Shown: positions 1 to 7,537, counted from the first letter of the stretch. The stretch: DNA of 64,000 nt from Sporosarcina highlanderae (GCF_030433715.1 NZ_JAROCC010000009.1:86675-150674), one strand, 5' to 3'. Translations and numbers: made by a program. The notes: a model not told the origin generated them from the letters alone.

Positions 1-1
1 C

Positions 2-1165
2 GGGGAAAACCTCGCCGGAAATATCTCCGACTTAGTAGAAAGGATGAAGAAGAGGAGTTACAGACCAGTCCCCGTGAGAAGAGCATATATTGCAAAGCCA
101 GGGACTGATAAGAAAAGACCCCTCGGTATTCCTGAGCACGAGGATAAAATAGTTCAACGTGGTATGGCAAAGATTCTAAATGCCATATATGAACCGTTAT
201 TCCTTGATTGCTCTTTTGGTTTCAGACCTAATCGGAACTGTCATGATGCGATTAAGATTCTTAATGTGTATATCGAGAAAAGATATACGAACTTTATAGT
301 TGATGTAGATATAAAGGGGTTCTTCGACAACGTGGATCATGAATGGATGATGAAATTCCTTCAACACCGAATTGCTGATCCAGCATTCCTTCGAATCGTA
401 GCCAGATTCCTGAAGGGTGGATACATGGAAGAAGGAAAATTCTACAAAACGGATGTCGGTACTCCTCAGGGTGGTATCATTTCTCCGATTCTGGCAAATG
501 TCTATCTCCATTATGTGCTTGATTTATGGTTCGAAAAGGTTGTCCGCAAGTCCTGCAAAGGACATGCCTACATGGTAAGATACGCAGACGACTTCGTGTG
601 CTGTTTCCAAAGTGAAACTGAAGCGAATAACTTCTATAAAGCGCTTATTGAACGCCTTAGAAAGTTCAATCTTGAAATTGCAGAAGACAAGTCCAAAATC
701 ATCCCGTTTGGCAAATATGCAGAACGAAATTGCAAACGAAAAGGATGTAACAAACCTGATACATTCGATTTTCTTGGGTTTACCCATTACTGTAGCAAGA
801 GTATAGACGGATTCTTCAGAGTGAAAAGGAAAACAAGTGCAAAGAAGGTTCGAGCCAAATTAAAAGAATGCAAGGAATGGCTAAAGGCAAACAGGACGAC
901 GGACATCCACTCGGTAATTACAAGACTTCAAAGGTCTCTTAGGGGTTACTATAATTATTATTGTATAACCGACAATACACCACATGTTAGAAATTTCAAG
1001 CACAAAGTCAGAACCCTGTTCTTTAAATGGATGAATAGAAGGAGTCAGAAGAAGTCGTTCAACTTCGAGAAATTCGACTTGTTTCTTAGAAGATACCCAC
1101 TCCCTTTACCAAAGGTAAAGGTAAATATCTACGAACTAAGGGAAGAAATTAGCTATATTCTGTGA
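2..1165 (+). CDS. Group II intron reverse transcriptase/maturase (LtrA family), N-terminus cut by window
   Basis: Multifunctional intron-encoded protein that reverse-transcribes the intron and helps it splice. The reading frame is open to the window edge, so the ATG at 44 is internal and the N-terminus is missing. Visible reverse transcriptase blocks are KKRPLGIP, SFGFRPNRNCHDAI, the GTPQGGIISPILAN block and the catalytic YADD at about 581-592. The C-terminal part has the maturase (domain X) motif with LRGYYNYY. No HNH endonuclease domain is seen after the maturase region, so spread would be by the endonuclease-independent route. Family identity is firm; the intron class was not assigned. Confidence 0.93.
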   Translation, partial: GENLAGNISDLVERMKKRSYRPVPVRRAYIAKPGTDKKRPLGIPEHEDKIVQRGMAKILNAIYEPLFLDCSFGFRPNRNCHDAIKILNVYIEKRYTNFIVDVDIKGFFDNVDHEWMMKFLQHRIADPAFLRIVARFLKGGYMEEGKFYKTDVGTPQGGIISPILANVYLHYVLDLWFEKVVRKSCKGHAYMVRYADDFVCCFQSETEANNFYKALIERLRKFNLEIAEDKSKIIPFGKYAERNCKRKGCNKPDTFDFLGFTHYCSKSIDGFFRVKRKTSAKKVRAKLKECKEWLKANRTTDIHSVITRLQRSLRGYYNYYCITDNTPHVRNFKHKVRTLFFKWMNRRSQKKSFNFEKFDLFLRRYPLPLPKVKVNIYELREEISYIL

Positions 1166-1179
1166 ATTATAACAAGGAA

Positions 1180-1264
1180 GAGCCGTGTGCGTGAATAGCG
1201 CACGCACGGTTCTGTGAGGGGAAGGTGTCCAATTCCACATGGAAAAGGACCCGACCTACTCGAC
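1180..1264 (+). ncRNA. Group II intron domains V and VI
   Basis: Bases 1180-1212 form the short, highly conserved domain V hairpin (GAGCCGTGTGCG pairing with the CGCAC-CACGGTTC side, GUGAA-type loop region). The following 1213-1264 stretch is the domain VI region that would carry the branch-point adenosine. It lies 14 nt behind the maturase stop codon, the usual layout when the ORF is in domain IV. Confidence 0.85.
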
Positions 1265-1300
1265 CTCATTGAATTTAGAATTGTTTTATAACCTGGTACT
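1265..1300 (+). repeat. 45-bp palindrome copy a, interrupted by the intron
   Basis: The sequence CTCATTGAATTT onwards to ACCTGGTACT followed by a T run is the middle and right arm of the dispersed palindrome seen at 7859, 10596 and elsewhere. Its left arm is missing because the group II intron sits there. Confidence 0.85.
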
Positions 1301-1400
1301 TTTTTAAAATCTTGATAACTTTCAGGGGATTATTAGTTTTAGGAACGTATGTATGGTAAAGTGAAAGAGTAATAGAATAGGTGACTCAAGGGTGGTCGGT

Positions 1401-1484
1401 ATGACAGTATTTGAAGCGCTGATGCTTGCAATTTCATTCGCAGCATTAATCGTAGCAGTATCGTCGTCTAACCATAGAAAATAA
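1401..1484 (+). CDS. Hol-Tox type small membrane toxin, copy 1 (type I TA)
   Basis: A 27-residue peptide starting MTVFEALMLAISFAAL, with one hydrophobic helix and a short basic tail (NHRK). It matches the pattern of the holin-like toxin (Hol-Tox/TxpA-BsrG-like) peptides of Firmicutes type I toxin-antitoxin systems. It is nearly identical to the copy at 9198. Compared with that copy, about 29 nt carrying the GGGAGG ribosome site and its complementary strand are deleted, leaving only GGGTGG in front of the ATG. An antisense RNA is predicted from the opposite strand. The toxin label rests on family resemblance, not on a test. Confidence 0.75.
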   Translation: MTVFEALMLAISFAALIVAVSSSNHRK

Positions 1485-1635
1485 TCCATCCTTGAGTGGT
1501 GGCTCATAATGGATGGATTATTTTATCCAGCTTAGCTGATCCCTCTTGAAGGGAACCTGCTATTACAGACCGCCTAATGTTGGAGCATTAGGTGGTCCTT
1601 TTTAGTTTATTCATTTTCAACAACTATATGCTGTT
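1478..1635 (-). ncRNA. Antisense antitoxin RNA, cassette copy 1
   Basis: A minus-strand sigma-A promoter is visible: -35 TTGTAT (1670-1665), 17 nt, -10 TATAAT (1647-1642). Transcription would start near 1635, run through the complement of the toxin mRNA 3' region, and end at the hairpin AATAATCCATCC/GGATGGATTATT with a U run at about 1478-1530, overlapping the toxin stop codon. The same promoter geometry is conserved in the other two cassettes. End points are estimates. Confidence 0.65.
1568..1606 (+). terminator. Terminator of toxin mRNA, copy 1
   Basis: Stem GACCGCCTAATG/CATTAGGTGGTC followed by CTTTTT. The same hairpin with compensating changes follows each toxin copy. Confidence 0.8.
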
Positions 1636-1654
1636 ACCAGTATTATAGTGCAGT

Positions 1655-2755
1655 TTATTGGTTAATACAACCAATTGGTGAAGAGGGATGGTGCTCATAG
1701 TATCTTTCCTTATCCCTTTCCCTCAATAGTTCCCTGAACGTACTAACGACATAATCCAATTGATCATTTGTAATCAAATAATGAACAATCATCCGTATCT
1801 TTCTTGGCCCTATCTTTTTCACTTTTATTCTTTTTTCTTTTAGATCGTTGATTAGTTTATCGGCATCCATTCCACTTTGATTTATAGTCACCGAGATAAT
1901 ATTCGTTTGTACATCCTTCAAATTAATGAAGAGCCCCTCTATGGAGGCTAATTTCTCCGCCAGTTGCTTAGCCTTGTCATTGTCCTCTTTTAATCGATCA
2001 ATCATATTTTCCAAAGCGTATATCCCGGGAGCTGCGATTATTCCGGCTTGTCTCATTCCACCGCCAAGTCTCTGGCGGTTTATTTTTGCCTCTTTGATAA
2101 ATTCTTTTGACCCCACAAGAATGGAGCCTAATGGACAACCTAATCCTTTAGTGAGGCAAAATTGAGCGGCATCTACATACTTGCAGAACTCTGATGGTTC
2201 GACACCTAACTCTACTGAAGCATTAAAAATCCTGGCCCCATCAAGATATACGGGTAACCTATATTGCTTCGCGACTTCTTGAATCTCTTTCATGTTTTCA
2301 AGGGTAACTATTTGTCCTAAGTTTAAATTGTACGTATTTTCCAAGGAGATTAATGCTGTTTTAGCCCTTTGGATATCGCCCAAAGAAATTGAGGACTCTA
2401 CAATCTCAGGGTCGAAATATCCATTCTCTACCTGAATAGGCCTTGCTTGCACTTGTGATAAGGCTGAAATTGCAGCTCCTTCTAAATTGTAGATATGAGA
2501 TTCGCTTCCAAGGATAATTTCCTGCCCCCTTGTTGAAAATCCCATTATCGCAATTTGATTTGCCATTGTGCCGGATAGGACGAGCATCGCGTCCTCCATC
2601 CCTAATAGGTTAGCGGCTTTTCGTTCAAGTTCATTTACAGTACTATCTTCCCCCATAATATCGTCGCCAAGTGTAGCGTTTGCGATTGCCTCTATCATTT
2701 GGGGTTTCGGTAGGGTAACCGTATCACTTCGAAGATCAATTTCTTCAACTATCAT
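1655..2755 (-). CDS. ltaE: Low-specificity L-threonine aldolase
   Basis: PLP enzyme that cleaves L-threonine/allo-threonine to glycine and acetaldehyde in the cytoplasm. The 366-residue protein begins with the family signature DLRSDTVTLP, has DGARIFNASVELG, and carries the PLP-binding lysine in CLTKGLGCPLGS, with a C-terminal R-x-H strand region. Its length fits the family. Its start codon overlaps the stop of the upstream transporter gene (ATGA, 2752-2755), so the two are translationally coupled. The last codons (GCINQ) are encoded by the antitoxin-promoter part of the neighbouring toxin cassette, so the natural C-terminus appears to have been replaced. Confidence 0.92.
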   Translation of the reverse strand: MIVEEIDLRSDTVTLPKPQMIEAIANATLGDDIMGEDSTVNELERKAANLLGMEDAMLVLSGTMANQIAIMGFSTRGQEIILGSESHIYNLEGAAISALSQVQARPIQVENGYFDPEIVESSISLGDIQRAKTALISLENTYNLNLGQIVTLENMKEIQEVAKQYRLPVYLDGARIFNASVELGVEPSEFCKYVDAAQFCLTKGLGCPLGSILVGSKEFIKEAKINRQRLGGGMRQAGIIAAPGIYALENMIDRLKEDNDKAKQLAEKLASIEGLFINLKDVQTNIISVTINQSGMDADKLINDLKEKRIKVKKIGPRKIRMIVHYLITNDQLDYVVSTFRELLRERDKERYYEHHPSSPIGCINQ

Positions 2756-3957
2756 ATGGTTCCACTCTCGATGTCAGTTGAACTTGTAGATTCCTGACTT
2801 TCGTTTTTTTCCTTGCCGAAAAATCGATTGACGATCATAAGTATTGAGCCGTCACCCGTTATATTTGTAGCTGTCCCGAAACTATCTTGAATCATGAACA
2901 GCGCTAACATAAGACCAATCGCTTCATCTCCGAATCCAAGGGTCGACTGTAATATTCCGATTGCGGCCAAAGCGGATCCACCTGGCACACCTACAGCCCC
3001 AACCTCAATTACACCAAGAATTAGAATGAAAGAGATGATCAGGCCAACTGGGGGTAGCTCCCCATTTGTAATGAGTGATACTGTGATTGCACTTATTGTT
3101 AGTGTCATTGCAGCGCCTGAAAGGTGAACGTTTGCTGTCAGTGGCATAACAAAATCTGCAATCTTTTTATTGATGAACGGAATTGTTCTTGCTTGTCTAA
3201 GGGAAACTGGCATTGTGACTGCACTTGACATTGTTCCAAATGCTGTGAAATAGGCAGGTAGCATTGCTTTAAAAACAACTAAAGGATTCTGTTTGGAAAT
3301 TATTCCTGCCAATACATACTCAATGATCAGCCAAATAAATTGCATGATTACAATTAAGACAAGCATTTTACCGAAGATCGAAATCGTTCCAAACAATGCA
3401 CCCTTAGCAGCTATACCTGCAAATATGCACGAAATAAAAATAGGGAGAACTGGAATGATGAATTTTTGAATTACACGCTCAACTACGTTTCTGAATTCAA
3501 TTACAGCACCAGAAAGGATTGGTGCTTTCCCCCAGGTAGATGCCATTCCGATAATAATCGCCAATACCAAAGCCGAGATAATGTTCATCAGTGGCGGGAT
3601 ATCAAGGGTGACAAAAGGTGCACCGATTTTAATACTTTCAACGACTTGGCCAGCCTGTAGAGCAAAATTTGGGATGATTAAATAGGCTGCCACGGCAGCA
3701 AGTCCACAAGCTATTATCGTATCCAAATATGAAATCCCGATCGTGAAACTTAATAGTTTTCCAGCTTTTGATTCGAATTCTGCAATACTGGCCGCAACAA
3801 ACGCAAAAATGATTAAAGGAATAAAGAATTTGATGAGATTGCCTAATAGCATACTTCCGGTTTCCGTAAATCGGATCATCCAATCAGGGCCGAAGATTCC
3901 TACCAAAATACCGATACCAAGACCAAGCAACAATTTTGGAATAAGACCAAACTTCAT
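2752..3957 (-). CDS. Dicarboxylate/amino acid:cation symporter (DAACS/SDF family)
   Basis: A 401-residue polytopic membrane protein of the sodium:dicarboxylate symporter family (GltT/DctA/SstT relatives). About eight hydrophobic segments and the re-entrant hairpin region are recognisable. The C-terminal part FGTATNITGDGSI resembles the substrate-binding NxxGD motif of the family. The ribosome site AGGAGG precedes the ATG. Because it is translationally coupled to threonine aldolase, uptake of threonine or serine is a reasonable inference. Glutamate or C4-dicarboxylates cannot be excluded from sequence alone. Confidence 0.85.
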   Translation of the reverse strand: MKFGLIPKLLLGLGIGILVGIFGPDWMIRFTETGSMLLGNLIKFFIPLIIFAFVAASIAEFESKAGKLLSFTIGISYLDTIIACGLAAVAAYLIIPNFALQAGQVVESIKIGAPFVTLDIPPLMNIISALVLAIIIGMASTWGKAPILSGAVIEFRNVVERVIQKFIIPVLPIFISCIFAGIAAKGALFGTISIFGKMLVLIVIMQFIWLIIEYVLAGIISKQNPLVVFKAMLPAYFTAFGTMSSAVTMPVSLRQARTIPFINKKIADFVMPLTANVHLSGAAMTLTISAITVSLITNGELPPVGLIISFILILGVIEVGAVGVPGGSALAAIGILQSTLGFGDEAIGLMLALFMIQDSFGTATNITGDGSILMIVNRFFGKEKNESQESTSSTDIESGTI

Positions 3958-4035
3958 ATGCTTTCCTCCTGTCTAATGTATGGTGCTGCGAACATTAGAC
4001 TATATGCTTGGACAATCGCGGACATGCATGCTTAG

Positions 4036-4064
4036 TTGAACGTATGTTCTAATTGTGTTATAAT
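4036..4064 (+). promoter_or_regulatory. dinD promoter with LexA (SOS) box
   Basis: TTGAAC (4036-4041), 17-nt spacer, TATAAT (4059-4064) is a near-ideal sigma-A promoter. The 14-mer TGAACGTATGTTCT (4037-4050) fits the Bacillus LexA/Dinr box (CGAACRNRYGTTYC) in its palindromic core GAAC-N4-GTTC and overlaps the -35 region and spacer, a typical repressor position. Binding itself is inferred. Confidence 0.85.
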
Positions 4065-4111
4065 TTACTTAATATATTAACGACTGCTATAAATAAAAAG
4101 GGGGATTTTGT

Positions 4112-4939
4112 ATGGCGGACATTGAAAAGTATAGTGAGCATACCTTTGAGCAATACAAGCATGTAAATGAGTATGGTGAGGATTTTTGGTTTGCAAGGGA
4201 TTTGCAAGTTGTTCTTCAGTACAAAGAATGGAGAAACTTCATTAAAGTTATTGAAAAAGCAAAGTCTGCTTGTAAAACTAGCGGTAATAGTGTTTCAGAC
4301 CATTTTGTTGACGTCAACAAAATGGTACATCTCGGTTCAGGATCACAGAGGGAAGTAGAGGATATCATGCTTTCGCGCTACGCATGTTACCTAATTGTCC
4401 AAAATGGCGATCCAAAGAAGGAAGTAGTTGCATTAGGGCAAACTTACTTCGCCGTACAAACACGAAAGCAAGAGTTGCAAGAGGAGTTTGAATCGCTTGA
4501 TGAAGATAAAAAGCGATTAGCCATTCGAAATGAGTTAAAGGAACATAATAAGTCTTTACAGGAAGCGGCAATGCTTGCAGGTGTTGAAACGAATTTGGAC
4601 TATGCAACCTTTCAGAATCATGGGTATAGAGGTTTGTATGGCGGATTAGATGCAAAAGCAATTCATGCCCGAAAAGGTTTGAAAAAAAGTCACAAAATTT
4701 TAGATTACATGGGAAGTACCGAACTGGCAGCAAATTTATTCCGTGCAACGCAAACAGATGAAAAACTTCGTCGAGACAATGTGCAAGGAAAACAAGAAGC
4801 GAACAAAGTGCATTATGAGGTGGGTTCTAAGGTTCGTAAAACCATTGAAGAACTTGGCGGGACAATGCCAGAGGACTTGCCAACTCCTGAGAAAAGTATT
4901 AAGCATATTGAGAAGCAGGAGCGAAAGAAGATTGAATAA
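4112..4939 (+). CDS. dinD: DNA damage-inducible protein D
   Basis: A 275-residue protein that follows Escherichia coli DinD almost end to end: LSRYACYLIVQNGDPKK, AGQTYFA-QTR, LRNELKEHNKSL, FQNHGYRGLYGGLDAKAIH, GSTELAANLFRATQT and ELGGTMPEDLPTP. The N-terminal part is a BRO-N-like domain. DinD is an SOS-induced protein reported to antagonise RecA filaments. The LexA box in the promoter supports DNA-damage control here. The gene is spotty in Bacillales, and its place in a repeat-rich patch suggests transfer. Confidence 0.95.
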   Translation: MADIEKYSEHTFEQYKHVNEYGEDFWFARDLQVVLQYKEWRNFIKVIEKAKSACKTSGNSVSDHFVDVNKMVHLGSGSQREVEDIMLSRYACYLIVQNGDPKKEVVALGQTYFAVQTRKQELQEEFESLDEDKKRLAIRNELKEHNKSLQEAAMLAGVETNLDYATFQNHGYRGLYGGLDAKAIHARKGLKKSHKILDYMGSTELAANLFRATQTDEKLRRDNVQGKQEANKVHYEVGSKVRKTIEELGGTMPEDLPTPEKSIKHIEKQERKKIE

Positions 4940-4940
4940 G

Positions 4941-4985
4941 TACAGGTTCACATTGAATTTTGAATCGTTTTAGAACCTTGTGACT
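4941..4985 (+). repeat. 45-bp palindrome copy b
   Basis: Left arm ACAGGTTC and right arm AGAACCTTGTG flank the conserved core ATTGAATTTTGAATCG. It starts two bases behind the dinD stop codon and is followed by a T tract, so it probably terminates dinD. Confidence 0.75.
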
Positions 4986-4989
4986 TTTT

Positions 4990-5128
4990 AACCATAAAAA
5001 ATAGTCCATCTTTGAGTAGTAGCTCATAACGGATGGATTATTTATCCCACTAGCTGATCCTCTTGCAGGGAATCTACTGCTACAGACCAACTACTATAGG
5101 TAGCAATTTGTGGTCTTTTTTAGTTTAT
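4990..5128 (+). pseudogene. Remnant of toxin-antitoxin cassette (3' part only)
   Basis: Immediately behind palindrome copy b, the sequence resumes at the last codons of the Hol-Tox gene (AACCATAAAAAATAG). It continues with the antitoxin terminator hairpin and the degenerate toxin terminator (GACCAACTAC...GTGGTC, TTTTT). The promoter, ribosome site and nearly all of the toxin ORF are missing, and no TATAAT for an antisense RNA remains. The junction lies exactly at the palindrome, suggesting the palindrome was the deletion end point. Confidence 0.7.
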
Positions 5129-5267
5129 TCTTTAATAACAAGTATATTTTATTAGAATGGGTCTTCTTTATCGTATTTTTTTCAAATACACCTACTACTA
5201 AAAGAAACTTAAGAATTTAAATTCAAATGACTTCATATGTTTATGGTACATATGGAGGAGGGGTATT

Positions 5268-6035
5268 TTGATTAAATTTAGGAAGAGGCTTCCTAAAGCA
5301 ATCAAACAACAACCAGAGATAATGTACAATCCACCAACCAGCATGGAAGTTAAAAACAGATTCGAAAATATTATGAGGTTTTCAAAATCAGTTTTAGACG
5401 TTGCAAATGAATTTGAGAAAAGTGAAAATGATTTCAAGGAAAAAGCCGATCATTCATTGGTTGATGTTGTTAGATTGCTCGGAAGGCAACTTCAATCACA
5501 GTATTTAACTAATCTTATATACGGTATGGATGAAACACTAATTCCCAAATTGCATCCTTCAGAAGTACTTTTTGAGTCATCAGCGAGGATTAATTTGGAG
5601 GGTACCATTTTTTCAGACATAATAAAGAAGGTAGATAATGAAAAGATAATTTCATTGAATAGGGATTTGATATTACCTTGGCCATGGAAAGAATCAAGAT
5701 TAATTAGTTGTATTGCCAATATTGGTCAAGGAAGAAGATGGGGGCAGTGGCGTCAAGACGACAATAATCATTACGTGGATTTATGGTTGCCAATGGGAAT
5801 AGCATGGGTGTTTGGAGGAAATCACTCAATATCAACGGGAATAATCCAAGGCAAAGGAGAAATTGTTCCGAGGGATATTTATGATATTAGTGATGTGTAT
5901 GATTATGTGTATTGTGACGGTGTTAATTATTATAGAAAAGATGATGGCAGTATAATTTCTCCAGTCAAGAATGCTGAGTTTGCGGCTATTTTTGAAATTG
6001 GGCGTATGATGGTTGAGAACTCAATTAGTTATTAA
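5268..6035 (+). CDS. Uncharacterised 255-residue protein
   Basis: Function not recognised. The TTG start at 5268 is chosen because GGAGGAGGGG lies at the right distance upstream. The protein is soluble (no signal peptide or membrane helix), with a basic N-terminus (KFRKRLPKAIKQQ), a charged helical first half, and a conserved-looking aromatic/glycine second half (GRRWGQWRQDDNNHYVDLW, VFGGNHSISTGI). It could belong to the DUF6710-type family, but this is recollection without a search. It stands alone between a toxin remnant and a terminator. It is AT-rich like its surroundings and probably accessory. Confidence 0.7.
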   Translation: MIKFRKRLPKAIKQQPEIMYNPPTSMEVKNRFENIMRFSKSVLDVANEFEKSENDFKEKADHSLVDVVRLLGRQLQSQYLTNLIYGMDETLIPKLHPSEVLFESSARINLEGTIFSDIIKKVDNEKIISLNRDLILPWPWKESRLISCIANIGQGRRWGQWRQDDNNHYVDLWLPMGIAWVFGGNHSISTGIIQGKGEIVPRDIYDISDVYDYVYCDGVNYYRKDDGSIISPVKNAEFAAIFEIGRMMVENSISY

Positions 6036-6069
6036 TCCTATATCCTTTTATTCATAAAATATATAAATT

Positions 6070-6112
6070 GAGGTCTGCTCATAAGATAAGTGAGAGACCT
6101 CATTTATTTTAT
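6070..6112 (+). terminator. Rho-independent terminator behind the 255-residue gene
   Basis: GAGGTCT ... AGACCTC with an inner CTCA/TGAG pairing, followed by a T-rich tract. Confidence 0.7.
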
Positions 6113-6146
6113 ACAATTTCTTTAATTGGATAAAATTAATTTGCGA

Positions 6147-6191
6147 TACCAGGTTCTCATTGAATTTCGAATTGTTTCAAAACTTAGTACC
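6147..6191 (+). repeat. 45-bp palindrome copy c
   Basis: TACCAGGTTCTCATTGAATT ... AACTTAGTACC. The right arm has decayed (AAAACTTAG instead of AGAACCTGG), so pairing is weaker than in other copies. Confidence 0.75.
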
Positions 6192-6204
6192 TCTTTCATA
6201 CATA

Positions 6205-6384
6205 CTACAACCCAAAATTATCAACAAACCCCTCTATATCCTCTTTCGACATTCCCTCAGCTGCCAAATCCGCTACAAATGCAACTCGCATCTGTGCGGC
6301 TTTATCAAATTCTCCCGCCTTCTCATACGCCTCCATCCAAACCATTTCACGCCCCCTACTAATGCAAAAAATAACCTTCTTCAT
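6205..6384 (-). CDS. Small uncharacterised protein (59 residues)
   Basis: A short ORF preceded by a strong AGGAGGG ribosome site eight bases upstream of its ATG. The product starts MKKVIFCISRGREMVWMEAY and is rich in Ala/Glu helices (AEGMSKEDIEGFVDNFGL at the end), consistent with a small soluble helical protein. No family was recognised. It ends 13 bases from palindrome copy c. Confidence 0.6.
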   Translation of the reverse strand: MKKVIFCISRGREMVWMEAYEKAGEFDKAAQMRVAFVADLAAEGMSKEDIEGFVDNFGL

Positions 6385-6589
6385 CTACATTCCCTCCTAT
6401 AAGATTAGTAATTTATAAAGCTACTCATTTTGTCAAACTCAATATACATAGGTTATTTTAAAATTGCTACGTTACGACTTAAAGGGGAGGAGTAAAGAAC
6501 TTGGTACCCATACAAGAATGCACGAACGATTACCATAGCAATCCCTTGTGCAAAACAGATTCCTAATAAATCACTAAGTAAATGCATAA

Positions 6590-6616
6590 AAAGAAAAACG
6601 CCAGAAAATGGCGTTT
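6590..6616 (-). terminator. Terminator of the 59-residue gene at 6625
   Basis: On the minus strand AAACGCCATTTTCTGGCGTTT is followed by TTCTTTTT, nine bases behind the stop codon. Confidence 0.8.
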
Positions 6617-6624
6617 AACATACA

Positions 6625-6804
6625 TTATTGATTATCTTGATTGTTTTTTATGTTACCTGTTAATTTCTTTGCGGCGTTTTTAGCAGCGTCTACAGTATAC
6701 ATTGCAATTATTCCTGTTGTTTCGAGTGCAGATCCAGCTGTATTCTTAATGTTTTCCGCGACACTTTTAGTTTGTTGATTTTCCCCATTTTGCTGGTTGG
6801 CCAT
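6625..6804 (-). CDS. Small uncharacterised protein (59 residues), Gln/Asn/Ala-rich
   Basis: It starts MANQQNGENQQTKSVAENIK behind GAGGAGGTGAAATGTA, an ideal ribosome site, and ends at its own terminator, which makes it a convincing gene despite its size. The middle carries an amphipathic stretch (TAGSALETTGIIAMYTVDAA) and the ends are polar. The composition resembles small spore-associated or stress peptides, but no family was identified. Confidence 0.65.
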   Translation of the reverse strand: MANQQNGENQQTKSVAENIKNTAGSALETTGIIAMYTVDAAKNAAKKLTGNIKNNQDNQ

Positions 6805-6895
6805 TACATTTCACCTCCTCAACAAAAGTAGGATATGTGTAATGTCATTATTTATCCGTAAATACAAAGTTCGAGATACCTTTTCCTGAGTTCCC

Positions 6896-6948
6896 GGTAC
6901 CGGATTCTCATTGAATTTCGAATTGTTTCAGAACCTGACTTTGGTACC
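6896..6948 (+). repeat. 45-bp palindrome copy d
   Basis: GGTACCGGATTCTCATTGAATT to GAACCTGACTTTGGTACC. The right arm carries a six-base insertion between AACCTG and the terminal GGTACC. Confidence 0.7.
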
Positions 6949-7056
6949 TTTTCACTTGACGAGTTGCGGCAGATTCATGGATTGGGTGAAAAGAAGATTA
7001 ATGAGGAATTGGTGAGGATAGTTAAGGAGGATGCTATTCCACCTACAAGGAAATAG
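6946..7056 (+). pseudogene. C-terminal fragment of a helix-hairpin-helix protein
   Basis: An open frame with no start ends at TAG (7054-7056) and encodes FSLDELRQIHGLGEKKINEE and a short tail. The IHGLGEKKI segment is a helix-hairpin-helix DNA-binding motif of the ComEA type. Only the tail of a gene remains, cut exactly at palindrome copy d. Which HhH protein it came from cannot be told. Confidence 0.5.
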
Positions 7057-7250
7057 TGGATGATATAAAGGTAATACTTCTTGCATTTTCAATCAAACCA
7101 AATATCCACACAAAGTAACAAATGTTTGATGAATCAGAAAATACCGTAATTTATTAATGAAACCAAGAACATTCGTGTGATACAATAAAAGTGTAATAGA
7201 ATAGGTGACTCAAGGGTGGTCGGCCATTCCCTAAGAAGGGAGGTGGTCGT

Positions 7251-7334
7251 ATGTCAATGTCTGAAGCGCTAATGCTTATGGTGTCATTCGGGGCATTAAT
7301 CGTAACGATATTGTCCTTTCATAATAAAAAATAA
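7251..7334 (+). CDS. Hol-Tox type small membrane toxin, copy 2 (type I TA)
   Basis: 27 residues starting MSMSEALMLMVSFGALIVTI, with one hydrophobic helix and tail FHNKK. It is diverged from copies 1 and 3. The leader keeps the GGAGGTGG ribosome site, which can pair with the upstream GGCCATTCCC and would be masked in a hairpin, as in other type I toxins. An extended -10 (TGATACAAT, near 7178) lies upstream. Confidence 0.75.
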   Translation: MSMSEALMLMVSFGALIVTILSFHNKK

Positions 7335-7486
7335 TCCACCCTTGAGTTGCTGCTCATAACGGATGGATTATTTTTAACTCTCGAGCTGATCCCCCTTGAA
7401 GGGAACCTGCTATTACAGACCGTCTAATGTTAGGGCATTGGGCGGTCCTTTTTAGTTTATTCGTGGTAGACAAAAGTATACCCTTT
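7327..7486 (-). ncRNA. Antisense antitoxin RNA, cassette copy 2
   Basis: Minus-strand promoter TTGTAT (7521-7516), 17 nt, TATAAT (7498-7493). The predicted transcript ends at the AATAATCCACC/GGATGGATTATT hairpin at about 7329-7372, overlapping the toxin stop codon. Ends are estimates. Confidence 0.65.
7418..7456 (+). terminator. Terminator of toxin mRNA, copy 2
   Basis: GACCGTCTAATG/CATTGGGCGGTC stem followed by CTTTTT. Stem bases differ from copy 1 but pairing is kept. Confidence 0.75.
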
Positions 7487-7537
7487 AGTTAAATTATAGA
7501 GCAGATTATTGGTCAATACAACCAAATCACCTTTCAA

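Larger units (their letters stand above)
1..1264 (+). mobile_element. Group II intron, 3' part (5' end outside window)
   Basis: The window opens inside a group II intron. It contains the intron-encoded reverse transcriptase/maturase and, behind it, the domain V hairpin and a domain VI region. The 3' boundary is placed at 1264 because the next bases resume a dispersed palindrome found intact elsewhere in the window, and because the intron then ends in AC, as group II introns usually do (AY). The 5' half of the ribozyme and the 5' exon lie outside. The boundary is inferred from the repeat comparison and not from an empty-site sequence. Confidence 0.88.

Noticed and set aside
1322..1507. Minus-strand 61-codon frame over toxin cassette 1 (and a similar one at 9107-9304)
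   Set aside because: Antisense of the toxin gene and its leader. The strand is expected to carry a non-coding antitoxin RNA downstream, not this protein.
3960..4030. Riboswitch or T-box in front of the symporter-aldolase operon
   Set aside because: The leader is under 100 nt and shows neither a specifier/T-box sequence nor a glycine or threonine-type element.
6126..6402. Two plus-strand frames of 78-80 codons
   Set aside because: Shadows of the minus-strand 59-residue gene at 6205-6384, which has a far better ribosome site and protein-like composition.
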